28,245 nt of DNA from Dethiothermospora halolimnae (GCF_037577855.1 NZ_JBAKFX010000050.1:1-28245); one strand, 5' to 3'. Numbered from the stretch's first letter, positions 7,224-14,852 are shown. Notes: generated from the sequence alone by a model not told the origin. Translations and numbers: made by a program.

Positions 7224-8048
7224 ATGATAGACATATTAGATTTAAATAAAAGTTATGATGAAGTGGAAGTTTTAAAGAATATTAATCTACATATTAAAAA
7301 AGGAGAGTTCATTTCGTTAATCGGCCCCTCTGGTTGTGGTAAATCCACATTAATTAATATAATAGCTGGATTAGATCCAGCCAGTAGTGGACAAGTTCTA
7401 TTGGATGGAAAAACAATTAAAGGGACAGATACCGATAGGATAATGGTTTTTCAAAGTGGAGCATTATTTCCTTGGCTAAGTGTTTATGATAATGTAAGCT
7501 TTGGACTTAAAAATGTTTGTAAAGATTCTAAAGAAATAAAAAGAAAAGTAGAGGATGTTCTTAGGAAGGTTCATCTATACAAATTTAGGGATAAATATCC
7601 CCATGAATTATCTGGGGGAATGAAACAGAGGGTTTCCATAGCAAGGAGTATTGTTATGGAGCCTAAGATATTACTTATGGACGAGCCTTTTTCTGCTCTA
7701 GATGAACAAACGAAAATGTTACTTCATAATGAACTACAGGAAATATGGCTTGAGACTAAAAACACAATAATATTTGTTACCCATAATATTAGAGAGGCAG
7801 TAAAGCTCTCCGATAGGGTTGTAATAATGGGAACTAGACCTGGATCTATAGTTGATGATATTAAGGTGGATATACCCCATCCTAGGGATACAACTAATAA
7901 GGACTTGTATTATATGGAGAAATTAGTTTTTAGTAAGTTGAAAAAAGAGATAGAAAAGGTTGCAAGAGAGGAGTTAGGTGATGGTTACAAATTTGAAAAG
8001 GATAGGTTTTCTAATGATAGCAATAATACTATGGGAGGTGGTATATAG
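7224..8048 (+). CDS. SsuB/TauB-like ABC transporter ATPase
   Basis: A 274-residue ATP-binding subunit of the nitrate/sulfonate/taurine importer family. Motifs: Walker A GPSGCGKST (34-42), Q-loop MVFQSGALFPW (about 74-84), signature LSGGMKQ (129-135), Walker B ILLMDEP (149-155), and H-loop FVTHN. The FPWLSVYDNVSFGL segment is characteristic of this subfamily. It powers uptake of a small anion, probably an organosulfur compound, with the permease and lipoprotein encoded next. An AGAGGGGG ribosome binding site precedes the ATG. Its last ~22 codons overlap the permease gene in another frame by 68 bp, so its C-terminus (ending NTMGGGI) is an extension that overlaps the permease start; the two genes are probably translationally coupled. 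Confidence 0.9.
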   Translation: MIDILDLNKSYDEVEVLKNINLHIKKGEFISLIGPSGCGKSTLINIIAGLDPASSGQVLLDGKTIKGTDTDRIMVFQSGALFPWLSVYDNVSFGLKNVCKDSKEIKRKVEDVLRKVHLYKFRDKYPHELSGGMKQRVSIARSIVMEPKILLMDEPFSALDEQTKMLLHNELQEIWLETKNTIIFVTHNIREAVKLSDRVVIMGTRPGSIVDDIKVDIPHPRDTTNKDLYYMEKLVFSKLKKEIEKVAREELGDGYKFEKDRFSNDSNNTMGGGI

Positions 8049-8736
8049 ATTACAAATTTGGCCTGAGTTTATGTTTCCATCACCATTTGATGTATTTAAA
8101 ACTTTAAAGGATGGATTTTTAGATGGAACATATTCTATTGCACTATTGTTTAGTATTAAAAGATTATTGATAGGTTACTTTATTGCTGTAATCTTGGGTA
8201 CTATAGTAGGTATTATTTTGGTAACAAATAAAACCTTAGATGATACATTTGGAACATTGATATTATCATTTCAATCGGTACCAAGTGTAGTTTGGTTACC
8301 CCTAGCATTACTTTGGTTTAAAATGGGGGAGCAGGCTATTATCTTTGTTGTAGTAATAGGTGGAATATGGAATATGATAATAAACTCATCCACCGGGATA
8401 AAAAATGTTGATCCAGTATTAATAAGGTGTGGTAAAAATCTAGGTTATAAAGGAATCAGCTTATTTACAAATATAATATTACCGGCCTCCATACCCTACA
8501 TAATAACTGGAATGAGGTTGGCTTGGGCATTTTGTTGGAGGGCTTTAATGGCGGCGGAGATTTTAGGAACCGGTAGAGGTCTTGGACAAATATTAATGTG
8601 GGGAAGAGATATGGGTAATATGACCACTGTATTATCGGTAATGATTATAATTGCATTAACAGGACTTATAACTGATAACCTAGTTTTTAAAAAAGCTGAA
8701 AATAGGGTTTTTGAAAAATGGGGACTATCGAAATAA
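7981..8736 (+). CDS. SsuC/TauC-like ABC transporter permease
   Basis: A 251-residue membrane protein of the binding-protein-dependent transport type, with about six hydrophobic segments. Residues 8-24 form the first membrane segment; the family's VPSVVWLPLALLWFK block and a cytoplasmic coupling loop (around LPASIPYIITGMRLAWAFCWRALMAAE) are clear. The start at ATG 7981 fits GAGAGGAG eight bases upstream; a GTG immediately before it is the alternative. It forms the channel with the ATPase and receives substrate from the lipoprotein encoded downstream. Family assignment is strong; the substrate among sulfonates, taurine or similar anions is inferred. Confidence 0.9.
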   Translation: MVTNLKRIGFLMIAIILWEVVYRLQIWPEFMFPSPFDVFKTLKDGFLDGTYSIALLFSIKRLLIGYFIAVILGTIVGIILVTNKTLDDTFGTLILSFQSVPSVVWLPLALLWFKMGEQAIIFVVVIGGIWNMIINSSTGIKNVDPVLIRCGKNLGYKGISLFTNIILPASIPYIITGMRLAWAFCWRALMAAEILGTGRGLGQILMWGRDMGNMTTVLSVMIIIALTGLITDNLVFKKAENRVFEKWGLSK

Positions 8737-8752
8737 AGGGAGGAATTATAAA

Positions 8753-9727
8753 ATGAAAAAAATTATTTTAGCAATGTTAGTTATATCTTTATTATTTATT
8801 ACAGTAGCTTGCGGTAGTGATGAGAGTGATGATAATGAAATAAGTATCGGATATTTTCCAAATCTATCCCATGGACCGGCAATGGTTGGTATTGAAAAAG
8901 GATTTATAGAAGATGAGCTTAAAGATAATAGTATAGAAACTATGAATTTTCCAAATGGTTCATTATTTATGGATGCTTTATCCACAGGCCAAATAGACTT
9001 AGGTTATGTTGGACCGGGACCAGCTCTGAATAGATATCTACAAGGGGGAGAAGTGGTTTTAATTGGAAATAGTAGTAAGGGAGAAAATGTTTTAATAGCT
9101 AGAAAGGATGCTGATATAAATAGTATAAAGGATTTAGAAGGAAAGGTTGTAGCTACACCATCTACAGGTTGTACCCATGATTTACTTTTTAGAAAAATGC
9201 TTAAGGAAAATGGAATGGCAACAGAAGAAAATGGAGGTAAGGTTAAAAGGATACCTCAAAAGCCAGCAACTATGATTGGATTATTTCAACAAAAACAAAT
9301 AGATGCAGCAGTTGTATCGGAACCTTGGGCATCTATGATGGAATCAGAGGGAATTGTAAAGGTTATTAAAGAGGCAAATGAGGTTCCATGGGAAGGAAAG
9401 TTACCGGCAACGGTTCTTGTGGCAAGTAAGGATTTTGTAGACTCAAATTCTAAAGCTTTAGAAAGCTTTTTAAATGCCCATGGGAAATCAATTGATTTCA
9501 TCAATAATAATAGGGAAGAGACTATAGATATAATAGGAAAACAAATAAAGGAAATTACTAATCAAGAAATCGATAAAGGAATAATCAAGAATTCATTAGC
9601 TAGAGTAACCTTTGATTCTACGGTGGATAAAAATATCTTGCAAGAATTCGCAGATTTATCAAAGGAGTTAGGTTTTATAGAAGGTAGCTCAGATTTATCA
9701 GAACTATTTTGGGATAATTTAGAGTAA
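8753..9727 (+). CDS. SsuA/TauA-like substrate-binding lipoprotein
   Basis: A 324-residue periplasmic-binding-type protein (NMT1/SsuA fold). Residues 1-19 are a lipoprotein signal peptide with lipobox TVAC (FITVACGSDE), so the mature protein is tethered outside the membrane. Family features: IGYFPNLSHGPAMVGIEKGF, MDALSTGQIDLGYVGPGPALNRY, LEGKVVATPSTGCTHDLLFRKML, and VVSEPWASMM. The frame is open 14 codons further upstream, but GGGAGGAATTATAAA before 8753 and the signal peptide fix the start. It follows the permease by 16 bp. It resembles sulfonate/taurine binders more than nitrate binders, but the ligand cannot be read from the sequence. Confidence 0.88.
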   Translation: MKKIILAMLVISLLFITVACGSDESDDNEISIGYFPNLSHGPAMVGIEKGFIEDELKDNSIETMNFPNGSLFMDALSTGQIDLGYVGPGPALNRYLQGGEVVLIGNSSKGENVLIARKDADINSIKDLEGKVVATPSTGCTHDLLFRKMLKENGMATEENGGKVKRIPQKPATMIGLFQQKQIDAAVVSEPWASMMESEGIVKVIKEANEVPWEGKLPATVLVASKDFVDSNSKALESFLNAHGKSIDFINNNREETIDIIGKQIKEITNQEIDKGIIKNSLARVTFDSTVDKNILQEFADLSKELGFIEGSSDLSELFWDNLE

Positions 9728-9749
9728 TAGAAGATTAAGGGGTGATAAA

Positions 9750-10661
9750 ATGATATTTAATAATATAACTGAATTGATAGGTAATACACCTATATTGAAA
9801 CTAAATTCAATAGTATCTAAGAACTCAGCAGATGTTTTTTTAAAGCTAGAAAACCTTAATCCCAGTAAATCTGTTAAGGATAGGGCGGCATTAAATATGA
9901 TATTAGAAGCTGAAAAGCAGGGTCTAATAAAACCAGGGGCCACAATAATTGAACCAAGTTCTGGAAATACCGGCATAGGATTAGCTATGGCGGCATCGGC
10001 AAAGGGGTATAAGTCTATTATAATAATGCCTGAAACAGCCACAACAGAGAGAGTAAATCTGCTTAAAGCCTATGGCGCAGAGGTTATTTTAACACCGGGA
10101 GAAAAATTAATGTCTGGTTCCATTGAAAAGGCAAAGGAATTATTAAACAAAATACCTAATAGTTTCATGCCAGATCAATTTAACAATATGTCTAATCCCG
10201 ATGTTCATAAAAAGACAACGGCCCTTGAAATATTAGATGATATGGAGAATAGTTTAGATGCCTTTGTTGCAACTGCAGGAACAGGAGGTACCATAAGTGG
10301 TACAGGTGAAATTCTTAAGAAGCATATTCCAAGTTTAAAGATATATGTGGTTGAATCCGAGAACTCCCGGGTCATAGCTGGAGGAGAACCGGGACCCCAT
10401 AAGATAGTAGGAACTGGTCCAGGATTTATTCCCAGTACTTTGGATAGGGATATATTTGATGATATAATTCATATAAGTGACAAAGATGCCATAAATACAA
10501 CCAAACTGTTGGCACAGAAAGAAGGCGTGCTTTGTGGTATATCATCGGGGGCATCAACATACGTAGCATTAAAAATAGCAGAAAAACTAGGTCCTGGAAA
10601 AAAGGTATTGGCAATAGCCCCAGATACAGGTGAAAGATATTTAAGTATGGATATTATATAA
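9750..10661 (+). CDS. cysK: Cysteine synthase (O-acetylserine sulfhydrylase)
   Basis: A 303-residue PLP enzyme that makes cysteine from O-acetylserine and sulfide. The PLP lysine is K43 in NPSKSVKDRAA; the substrate loop EPSSGNTGIGLA, the phosphate-binding glycine loop TAGTGGTISGTGE, and the C-terminal GISSGAS are all intact. Length is normal for CysK. AAGGGGTGATAAA precedes the ATG 22 bp after the lipoprotein gene, so it belongs to the importer operon. The pairing suggests that sulfur brought in by the ABC system feeds cysteine synthesis. No desulfonating enzyme (SsuD, TauD or a radical/glycyl type) is in this window. The protein could instead be a CysM-type enzyme; the SVKDR and GISSGA motifs do not separate the two. 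Confidence 0.92.
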   Translation: MIFNNITELIGNTPILKLNSIVSKNSADVFLKLENLNPSKSVKDRAALNMILEAEKQGLIKPGATIIEPSSGNTGIGLAMAASAKGYKSIIIMPETATTERVNLLKAYGAEVILTPGEKLMSGSIEKAKELLNKIPNSFMPDQFNNMSNPDVHKKTTALEILDDMENSLDAFVATAGTGGTISGTGEILKKHIPSLKIYVVESENSRVIAGGEPGPHKIVGTGPGFIPSTLDRDIFDDIIHISDKDAINTTKLLAQKEGVLCGISSGASTYVALKIAEKLGPGKKVLAIAPDTGERYLSMDII

Positions 10662-10751
10662 AAATTAAATTATTTATTCACAGAATTTAGAATAAAAACA
10701 TATAGTGTATTAAGATGATAAATATCTACTACTTAAAAGGAGGGCTTGAAT

Positions 10752-10844
10752 ATGGGCTACGGATATGGTGAAGGAGGAGACGAATTACTATTTTTCTTCT
10801 TGTTATTAATTGTAATATTCATACCTCTTTACGGAGGATATTAA
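10752..10844 (+). CDS. YjcZ-like glycine-rich membrane microprotein (30 aa)
   Basis: This small gene encodes MGYGYGEGGDELLFFFLLL followed by a hydrophobic run and an ending IPLYGGY. A glycine-tyrosine head and a single membrane helix are the hallmarks of the small YjcZ-type sporulation proteins of Firmicutes. It has a very strong AAAAGGAGGG ribosome binding site seven bases before the ATG and is followed by a terminator, so it is a real single-gene unit. Two longer relatives lie on the other strand at 14413-14547 and 16228-16350. Function is not established; family members are often expressed in the spore. Confidence 0.65.
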   Translation: MGYGYGEGGDELLFFFLLLIVIFIPLYGGY

Positions 10845-10860
10845 AAGCTTAATACCATTA

Positions 10861-10892
10861 AAAATAGGGACCGATGTTTTGGTCCTTATTTT
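10861..10892 (+). terminator. Terminator after the first YjcZ-like gene
   Basis: Arms AAAATAGGGACC (10861-10872) and GGTCCTTATTTT (10881-10892), with an eight-base loop and a T-rich tail (TTATT). It lies 16 bp after the stop codon. Confidence 0.8.
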
Positions 10893-10909
10893 TATTAAAA
10901 AAATAAAAC

Positions 10910-10941
10910 TTCATATTTCCTTCATAATTACTAATTATAAT
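10910..10941 (+). promoter_or_regulatory. Promoter with TTCATA direct repeat upstream of the SHOCT genes
   Basis: TTCATA at 10910-10915 and again at 10921-10926 (11-bp period) is followed by TATAAT at 10936-10941. The same arrangement, with the same distances, occurs before the acidic Met-rich protein gene (17922-17953). A direct repeat one helical turn apart overlapping the -35 region is typical of sites for OmpR/PhoB-type response regulators. Which regulator uses it is unknown. Confidence 0.5.
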
Positions 10942-10973
10942 AATAACTACAAAGATTACTAAGTTTAACCTAG

Positions 10974-11204
10974 ATGAAGGAAAGGAGAATGTATTATGAT
11001 GGGACATGGAATGTTCATGGGGGAGGAATATTTGGATTATTAATAATCGGATTAATAATCTATTTAGTAGTTAGACCCAATAGTCATTCTACAAGTAGCT
11101 ATAGAAGTAGTGATAGATCCCTTGAATTATTGAAAGAAAGATATGCAAAGGGAGAAATTAGTGATGAGGAATATGAGAGAAAGAAAAGAAATCTAAGAGA
11201 TTAA
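10974..11204 (+). CDS. Small membrane protein with C-terminal SHOCT domain, 5' end possibly frameshifted
   Basis: The continuous frame encodes one membrane helix (GIFGLLIIGLIIYLVV) and a C-terminal SHOCT motif (SLELLKERYAKGEISDEEYERK). The frame's own starts (ATG 10974 or 10989) give an odd leader (ERRMYYDGTWNVHGGG) and are badly placed relative to the AAGGAG at 10982-10987. In the other frame, ATG 10996 sits eight bases after AAGGAG and reads MMGHGMFMG, a typical Met/His-rich start for such proteins, then runs out of frame after the G5 run at 11019-11023. One extra G would join the halves as MMGHGMFMGGGIFGLL. So the gene is either frameshifted, phase-variable at the G tract, or carries a sequence error. 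SHOCT domains are oligomerisation modules; function here is unknown. Confidence 0.7.
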   Translation: MKERRMYYDGTWNVHGGGIFGLLIIGLIIYLVVRPNSHSTSSYRSSDRSLELLKERYAKGEISDEEYERKKRNLRD

Positions 11205-11222
11205 CAAAAGGAGGAATAATTT

Positions 11223-11495
11223 ATGCACCATGGATTTAATATGATGGATCATATGTTTGGATATGGCTATTTAGGAGGAAATAGTTGGTGGTGGATGTTA
11301 GGGATAGGGTTACTTAAACTGGCTTTAGCCATTGTGGCAATAGTTTTAATAGTGAAATTAGTTAAAAAGGATAGATATAAAACTGATAACTACTATACAT
11401 CAAAAAAAGCAGTTGAAGTTTTAAAGGAAAGATATGTACTGGGAGAAATAAGTGATGAAGAGTATGAAAGAAAATTAAAAGTATTGGATTCTTAA
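11223..11495 (+). CDS. His/Met-rich small membrane protein with SHOCT domain
   Basis: A 90-residue protein: a Met/His/Gly-rich head (MHHGFNMMDHMFGYGYLGG), one strong membrane helix (WWWMLGIGLLKLALAIVAIVLIVKLV, about 23-48), and a C-terminal SHOCT motif (AVEVLKERYVLGEISDEEYERKLKVL). The head could bind copper or other soft metals, which is inference. The AAAAGGAGG ribosome binding site and ATG 18 bp after the previous SHOCT gene make a two-gene operon. The two SHOCT tails are clearly paralogous. No link to a known pathway can be shown. Confidence 0.8.
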   Translation: MHHGFNMMDHMFGYGYLGGNSWWWMLGIGLLKLALAIVAIVLIVKLVKKDRYKTDNYYTSKKAVEVLKERYVLGEISDEEYERKLKVLDS

Positions 11496-11504
11496 GGTTG
11501 ATGG

Positions 11505-11528
11505 CCATTTCATTTTTATATGGAATGG
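11505..11528 (+). terminator. Weak hairpin after the SHOCT pair
   Basis: Arms CCATTTCA and TGGAATGG pair with one G-T wobble around an eight-base AT loop, followed by TTATTTC. It is ten bases after the stop and before the kinase promoter, so it may terminate the SHOCT operon, but the stem is short. Confidence 0.4.
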
Positions 11529-11549
11529 TTATTTCTATGATTTAGTATA

Positions 11550-11558
11550 TGTTATAAT
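11550..11558 (+). promoter_or_regulatory. Extended -10 promoter for the kinase-regulator operon
   Basis: TGT followed by a perfect TATAAT (11553-11558) forms an extended -10 element, 34 bp before the kinase start codon. A recognisable -35 is absent, which is common for extended -10 promoters. Confidence 0.5.
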
Positions 11559-11591
11559 GGTTTTATAAATAGAGATAATAAGGAGCTTAAT

Positions 11592-13031
11592 ATGGGATAT
11601 GAAAATAAAAATAAATATAAAGAACTTATGACTATTATAATCATGATAATTGTTATAACTCTTCTCCACTATTCAACCATTATGTCTAAGTGGGAACTTC
11701 ATATTTTTTATAGAAGGTTATACTATATACCTATCATATTGGCAGCATTTAGATACAGGCTAAAGGGAGGAATTATTACATCGGTAGCAGTTAGTATACT
11801 ATATGCTCCCCATCTTATACTATATATTAGAGGGATAAATATTACATCACTAAATCAATATTTTGAAATAATATTATTTATTACTATAGGTATTATTACA
11901 GGAAAATTGGTGGACTTACATTATAAAAAGGAAAAACTTCTAGAGAAAAAAATTGGAGAGATAACAAATTTACAAAATTATACTGAAAATGTAGTGGATA
12001 GTATAGACGGTGCAGTTATATCTATAGATAAGGATTTTAATATAACTTCTGTAAATAGAAATGGAAAAAGTATGTTTAATATATGTTCCCACAGAGAGAA
12101 TATTAAAATAACTGATATATTAAAGGATAGTAAGATACTTGATATATTAAATCAAGTAAAGGTCCAGAAATCATCATTTAAGGATATAAATACAGAAATA
12201 GAAATCAATGATGAAAAACTATATTTGACTGTGAATTTCTTTCCTTTATTTGATATATTGGATAGATTTGAAGGAATAGTATTAGTTATACAGGATAAGT
12301 CCAAGGAAAAAAACTTTGAAGCCCAAGCTATTAGGGCGGATAGATTAGCTACTGTAGGAGAATTGGCATCGGGAGTTGCCCATGAAATAAGAAATCCCCT
12401 GGGAATTATAAAAACCACAAGTCAAGTTATAAAAGAAGATATCGATGATTATGAAATAAAAGAAGGTTTAGAAATAATAGAAAGTGAGATAGATAGAGCA
12501 AATAAGGTTGTAAAGAGTTTACTAAATTATGCAAAGCCCAAAGAAATCAATAAAGAAAAAGTAAATATAAAAAATTTATTAGAAGAAGTTATAGTTATAA
12601 TAAATAAATATGCTAAAAAGCAAGATGTAAATATAAATACCAATATATATGATAGTATAACTATAAAAGGAGACAAGGAACAGCTAAAACAAGTATTTAT
12701 AAATATAATATTAAATGCAGTACAGGCCATAGTATATGAAGGAACAATAGTTATATCCCTACTAAAAGAGGGAGAATGGGTTAATATTAAGATAAAAGAT
12801 ACCGGTAATGGGATATCTAAAGATAATTTAAAGAAAATATTTAATCCATTTTATACAACTAAAGAAGAAGGGACAGGATTAGGACTTTCAATAGTAAACA
12901 GGATAATAGGAGACCATAGGGGGTACATAGCAATAGATAGTGTTGTTGGGAACGGAACTGTTGTAGATGTATACTTGCCTATAAATGAAAGTGGTGGTGA
13001 TAAAGATGAAAAAGACAATATTAATAGCTGA
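11592..13031 (+). CDS. NtrB/AtoS-like membrane sensor histidine kinase
   Basis: A 479-residue kinase. The first ~110 residues hold about three or four membrane segments with little exposed sequence, so it may sense within the membrane. A PAS domain follows (about 130-235, from ENVVDSIDGAVISIDKDFNITSVN). Then comes the phosphoacceptor region GELASGVAHEIRNPLG with His264, the N box NIILNAVQAI, G1 DTGNGIS, F box FNPFYTTKEEGTG and G2 GTGLGLSIV. All catalytic motifs are intact. The H-box and PAS layout is that of kinases paired with sigma-54 activators. AAGGAG precedes the ATG. Its 3' end overlaps the regulator gene by 26 bp. The signal is unknown; neighbours suggest envelope, redox or metal stress. 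Confidence 0.9.
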   Translation: MGYENKNKYKELMTIIIMIIVITLLHYSTIMSKWELHIFYRRLYYIPIILAAFRYRLKGGIITSVAVSILYAPHLILYIRGINITSLNQYFEIILFITIGIITGKLVDLHYKKEKLLEKKIGEITNLQNYTENVVDSIDGAVISIDKDFNITSVNRNGKSMFNICSHRENIKITDILKDSKILDILNQVKVQKSSFKDINTEIEINDEKLYLTVNFFPLFDILDRFEGIVLVIQDKSKEKNFEAQAIRADRLATVGELASGVAHEIRNPLGIIKTTSQVIKEDIDDYEIKEGLEIIESEIDRANKVVKSLLNYAKPKEINKEKVNIKNLLEEVIVIINKYAKKQDVNINTNIYDSITIKGDKEQLKQVFINIILNAVQAIVYEGTIVISLLKEGEWVNIKIKDTGNGISKDNLKKIFNPFYTTKEEGTGLGLSIVNRIIGDHRGYIAIDSVVGNGTVVDVYLPINESGGDKDEKDNINS

Positions 13032-14355
13032 TGATGAAAAAAATATGATATGGGCTCTTAAGAAAGCCTTTAAAAAGAAAAATTTTAATGTTATAACAGC
13101 TTCAGATGGTCAAGAAGCTGTAGATAAGTTCATAGATGAAATTCCAGACATAGTTTTATTAGATTTAAAAATGCCAAAGTTAGATGGGATAGAAGTATTA
13201 AAGAGAATTAAAGAGCATAATAATGAAACACCGGTGATAATGATAACAGCCCACGGCAGTGCTAAGACTGCGGTTAAAGCTATGAAATTAGGGGCATATG
13301 ACTATATCTCAAAACCATTTGACATAGAGGAATTAAAAATACTTATTGAAAAAGCTATTAATTATAAATCATTAAATGATGAGGTGACATATTTAAAAGA
13401 GAAATTAAAAGAAAACAATAGAGATATTATATATAAAGGAATAAAGATGGAAGAAGTAATGGAAATTATAGAGAAAGTAGCTCCAACTGATGCCACCGTT
13501 TTAATCTTAGGGGAAAGTGGAACAGGAAAAGAATTAGTAGCCGATGCTATCCATAAAAATAGTGCAAGAAAAGAGGGGCCATTTGTAAAAATAAATTGTG
13601 GTGCTCTACCAGAAAATCTATTAGAAAGTGAGTTGTTTGGATATGAAAAGGGGGCATTTACAGGGGCTGTATCCAATAAACTTGGTAAATTTGATATGGC
13701 CCAAGGGGGGACTATTTTCCTTGATGAAGTAGGTGAAATAAGTCCTTCCATACAGGTGAAACTACTTAGGGTTTTACAGGAAAAAGAATTTGAAAGGCTT
13801 GGTGGAAATAAAACTATAAAAGTAGACACAAGGATTATAACGGCAACTAATAGAAATTTAAAAGAGAGGATAGAAAAGGGTGAATTTAGAGAAGATTTAT
13901 ATTATAGGTTAAATGTAATTCCTATTGAGATTCCTCCATTAAGGGAAAGAAAGGAAGATATTCCATTGTTAGTTACCCATTTCTTAGATAAATACTCATC
14001 ACAAATGGGCAAAGGGAGAGTTATTATAGACAAGGAAGCTCTAAATAAGTTATGTAATTATCAATGGAAGGGTAATGTTAGGGAATTACAAAATGTAATT
14101 GAACGTTGTGTAATATTATCATCTAATAATGAAATAAAAGGGGAAGATCTACCTGACGATATAAAGAAAAAGGAATGGAAGAGGGATTATTTCAGTTTGC
14201 CGGAAGACGGGATATCCCTTGAAAAAGTTGAAAAAAGCTTGATAAAACAGGCTCTTAAAAAGGCTGACTATAACCAAACTAAAGCGGCTAAATTACTTGA
14301 TATCACAAGATATACTTTGCTTTATAGAATGGATAAGTATAATATAGAAAAATAA
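13006..14355 (+). CDS. NtrC-family sigma-54 activator (REC-AAA+-Fis)
   Basis: A 449-residue response regulator. Receiver domain with D53 in LLDLKMPKLDG and the conserved lysine in SKPFD; AAA+ domain with Walker A GESGTGKE (169-176), the sigma-54-contacting GAFTGA loop (216-221), Walker B GGTIFLDEVGE, and arginine-finger region (RLNVIPIEIPPLRER); Fis-type HTH at the C-terminus (NQTKAAKLLDITRYTLLYRM). All parts needed for phosphorylation-dependent activation of sigma-54 RNA polymerase are present. ATG 13006 gives the canonical MKKTILIADDEKN start, and a GGTGGTG-type site precedes it; the in-frame open stretch upstream is within the kinase gene. Two sigma-54 promoters lie 0.4 and 2.2 kb downstream and are its likely targets. 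Confidence 0.93.
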   Translation: MKKTILIADDEKNMIWALKKAFKKKNFNVITASDGQEAVDKFIDEIPDIVLLDLKMPKLDGIEVLKRIKEHNNETPVIMITAHGSAKTAVKAMKLGAYDYISKPFDIEELKILIEKAINYKSLNDEVTYLKEKLKENNRDIIYKGIKMEEVMEIIEKVAPTDATVLILGESGTGKELVADAIHKNSARKEGPFVKINCGALPENLLESELFGYEKGAFTGAVSNKLGKFDMAQGGTIFLDEVGEISPSIQVKLLRVLQEKEFERLGGNKTIKVDTRIITATNRNLKERIEKGEFREDLYYRLNVIPIEIPPLRERKEDIPLLVTHFLDKYSSQMGKGRVIIDKEALNKLCNYQWKGNVRELQNVIERCVILSSNNEIKGEDLPDDIKKKEWKRDYFSLPEDGISLEKVEKSLIKQALKKADYNQTKAAKLLDITRYTLLYRMDKYNIEK

Positions 14356-14358
14356 ATA

Positions 14359-14404
14359 TAAAATAATAAAAACAATGGGGTGCCCCATTGTTTTTATTAT
14401 TTTA
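14359..14404. terminator. Bidirectional terminator between the activator and a YjcZ-like gene
   Basis: Perfect arms (left ends ACAATGGGG at 14380, right begins CCCCATTGT at 14383) with a two-base loop and A/T runs on both sides. It can terminate the activator operon and the convergent YjcZ-like gene. The core ACAATGGGG/CCCCATTGT recurs in the terminator at 16123-16160, next to the duplicate YjcZ-like gene. Confidence 0.9.
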
Positions 14405-14412
14405 GGTATAAA

Positions 14413-14547
14413 CTATTCCGCAACTTTATTTCCTTCATCTAAAGCAAAGAATCCACCAAAACCAAATAGTGGTAAACAGAATAATATTATTATGAAGAAG
14501 AAAAAGAAGCCTCCTCCTCCAAAGCCACCAGCTCCACCGTAGCCCAT
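14413..14547 (-). CDS. YjcZ-like glycine/phenylalanine-rich membrane microprotein (44 aa), copy A
   Basis: On the minus strand, ATG at 14547 encodes MGYGGAGGFGGGGFFFFF, then an isoleucine-rich helix, then CLPLFGFGGFFALDEG and a short polar tail. The Gly-rich head, poly-Phe and single membrane helix match the small YjcZ-type sporulation proteins. AAAGGAGG stands upstream of the ATG. It differs from copy B at 16228-16350 at only a few residues and in the tail (GNKVAE versus NK). Function is unknown. Confidence 0.7.
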   Translation of the reverse strand: MGYGGAGGFGGGGFFFFFIIILFCLPLFGFGGFFALDEGNKVAE

Positions 14548-14642
14548 AAGTTAAAACCTCCTTTTGATATTAATTAACTGTTACACTATAAGTATATTCT
14601 TTAAGGGGGAAAAGTGTGTTATATAAAACAAATATATTTTAA

Positions 14643-14663
14643 TATTGTGGTAAAAGATACACA
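14643..14663 (+). promoter_or_regulatory. Candidate upstream activator site, copy A
   Basis: The sequence TATTGTGGTAAAAGATACAC has partial dyad symmetry (TGTG...CACA) and recurs almost unchanged at 16454-16475, in both cases upstream of a sigma-54 promoter. Here it is about 140 bp before the GC of the -12 element. It could bind the neighbouring activator, or it could belong to the promoter of the divergent YjcZ-like gene. Confidence 0.4.
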
Positions 14664-14800
14664 GATAATAAAAGACAATATACTATTTGTAGTATTATAA
14701 AGGTAAGGGAAAAGGTGCATAAATACTTAGATGGGAAAAAATAAAATCTTCAAGGGAATTTGAAGTTCTTTTAACTATCAAATCTATAAATTTAATCAAT

Positions 14801-14817
14801 GTGGCATGATGATTGCA
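14801..14817 (+). promoter_or_regulatory. Sigma-54 promoter of the rseC-larE operon
   Basis: GTGGCATGATGATTGCA carries GG at 14803-14804 and GC at 14815-14816, exactly ten bases apart, with TGGCA and TTGCA both matching the -24/-12 consensus. Transcription should start near 14828, 25 bases before the start codon of the RseC-type gene. Confidence 0.85.
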
Positions 14818-14852
14818 TCAATATTTATTGTGGAATGAAAGGAGGTACATAC

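Larger units (their letters stand above)
14548..14852. other. Divergent regulatory region between copy A and the RseC-type gene
   Basis: This 305-bp stretch has no gene. It holds the leader of the minus-strand YjcZ-like gene, a candidate activator site at 14643-14663, a small CTTCAA/TTGAAG inverted repeat (14748-14765), and a sigma-54 promoter at 14801-14817. Its left 120 bp is duplicated upstream of copy B (16351-16475). Confidence 0.6.

Noticed and set aside
9719..10042. 107-codon minus-strand open frame opposite cysK
   Set aside because: Shadow of the well-supported cysteine synthase gene, without ribosome binding site or family resemblance.
13362..13829. 155-codon minus-strand open frame
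   Set aside because: It lies fully inside the AAA+ domain of the sigma-54 activator, whose motifs are intact, and has no start signals.
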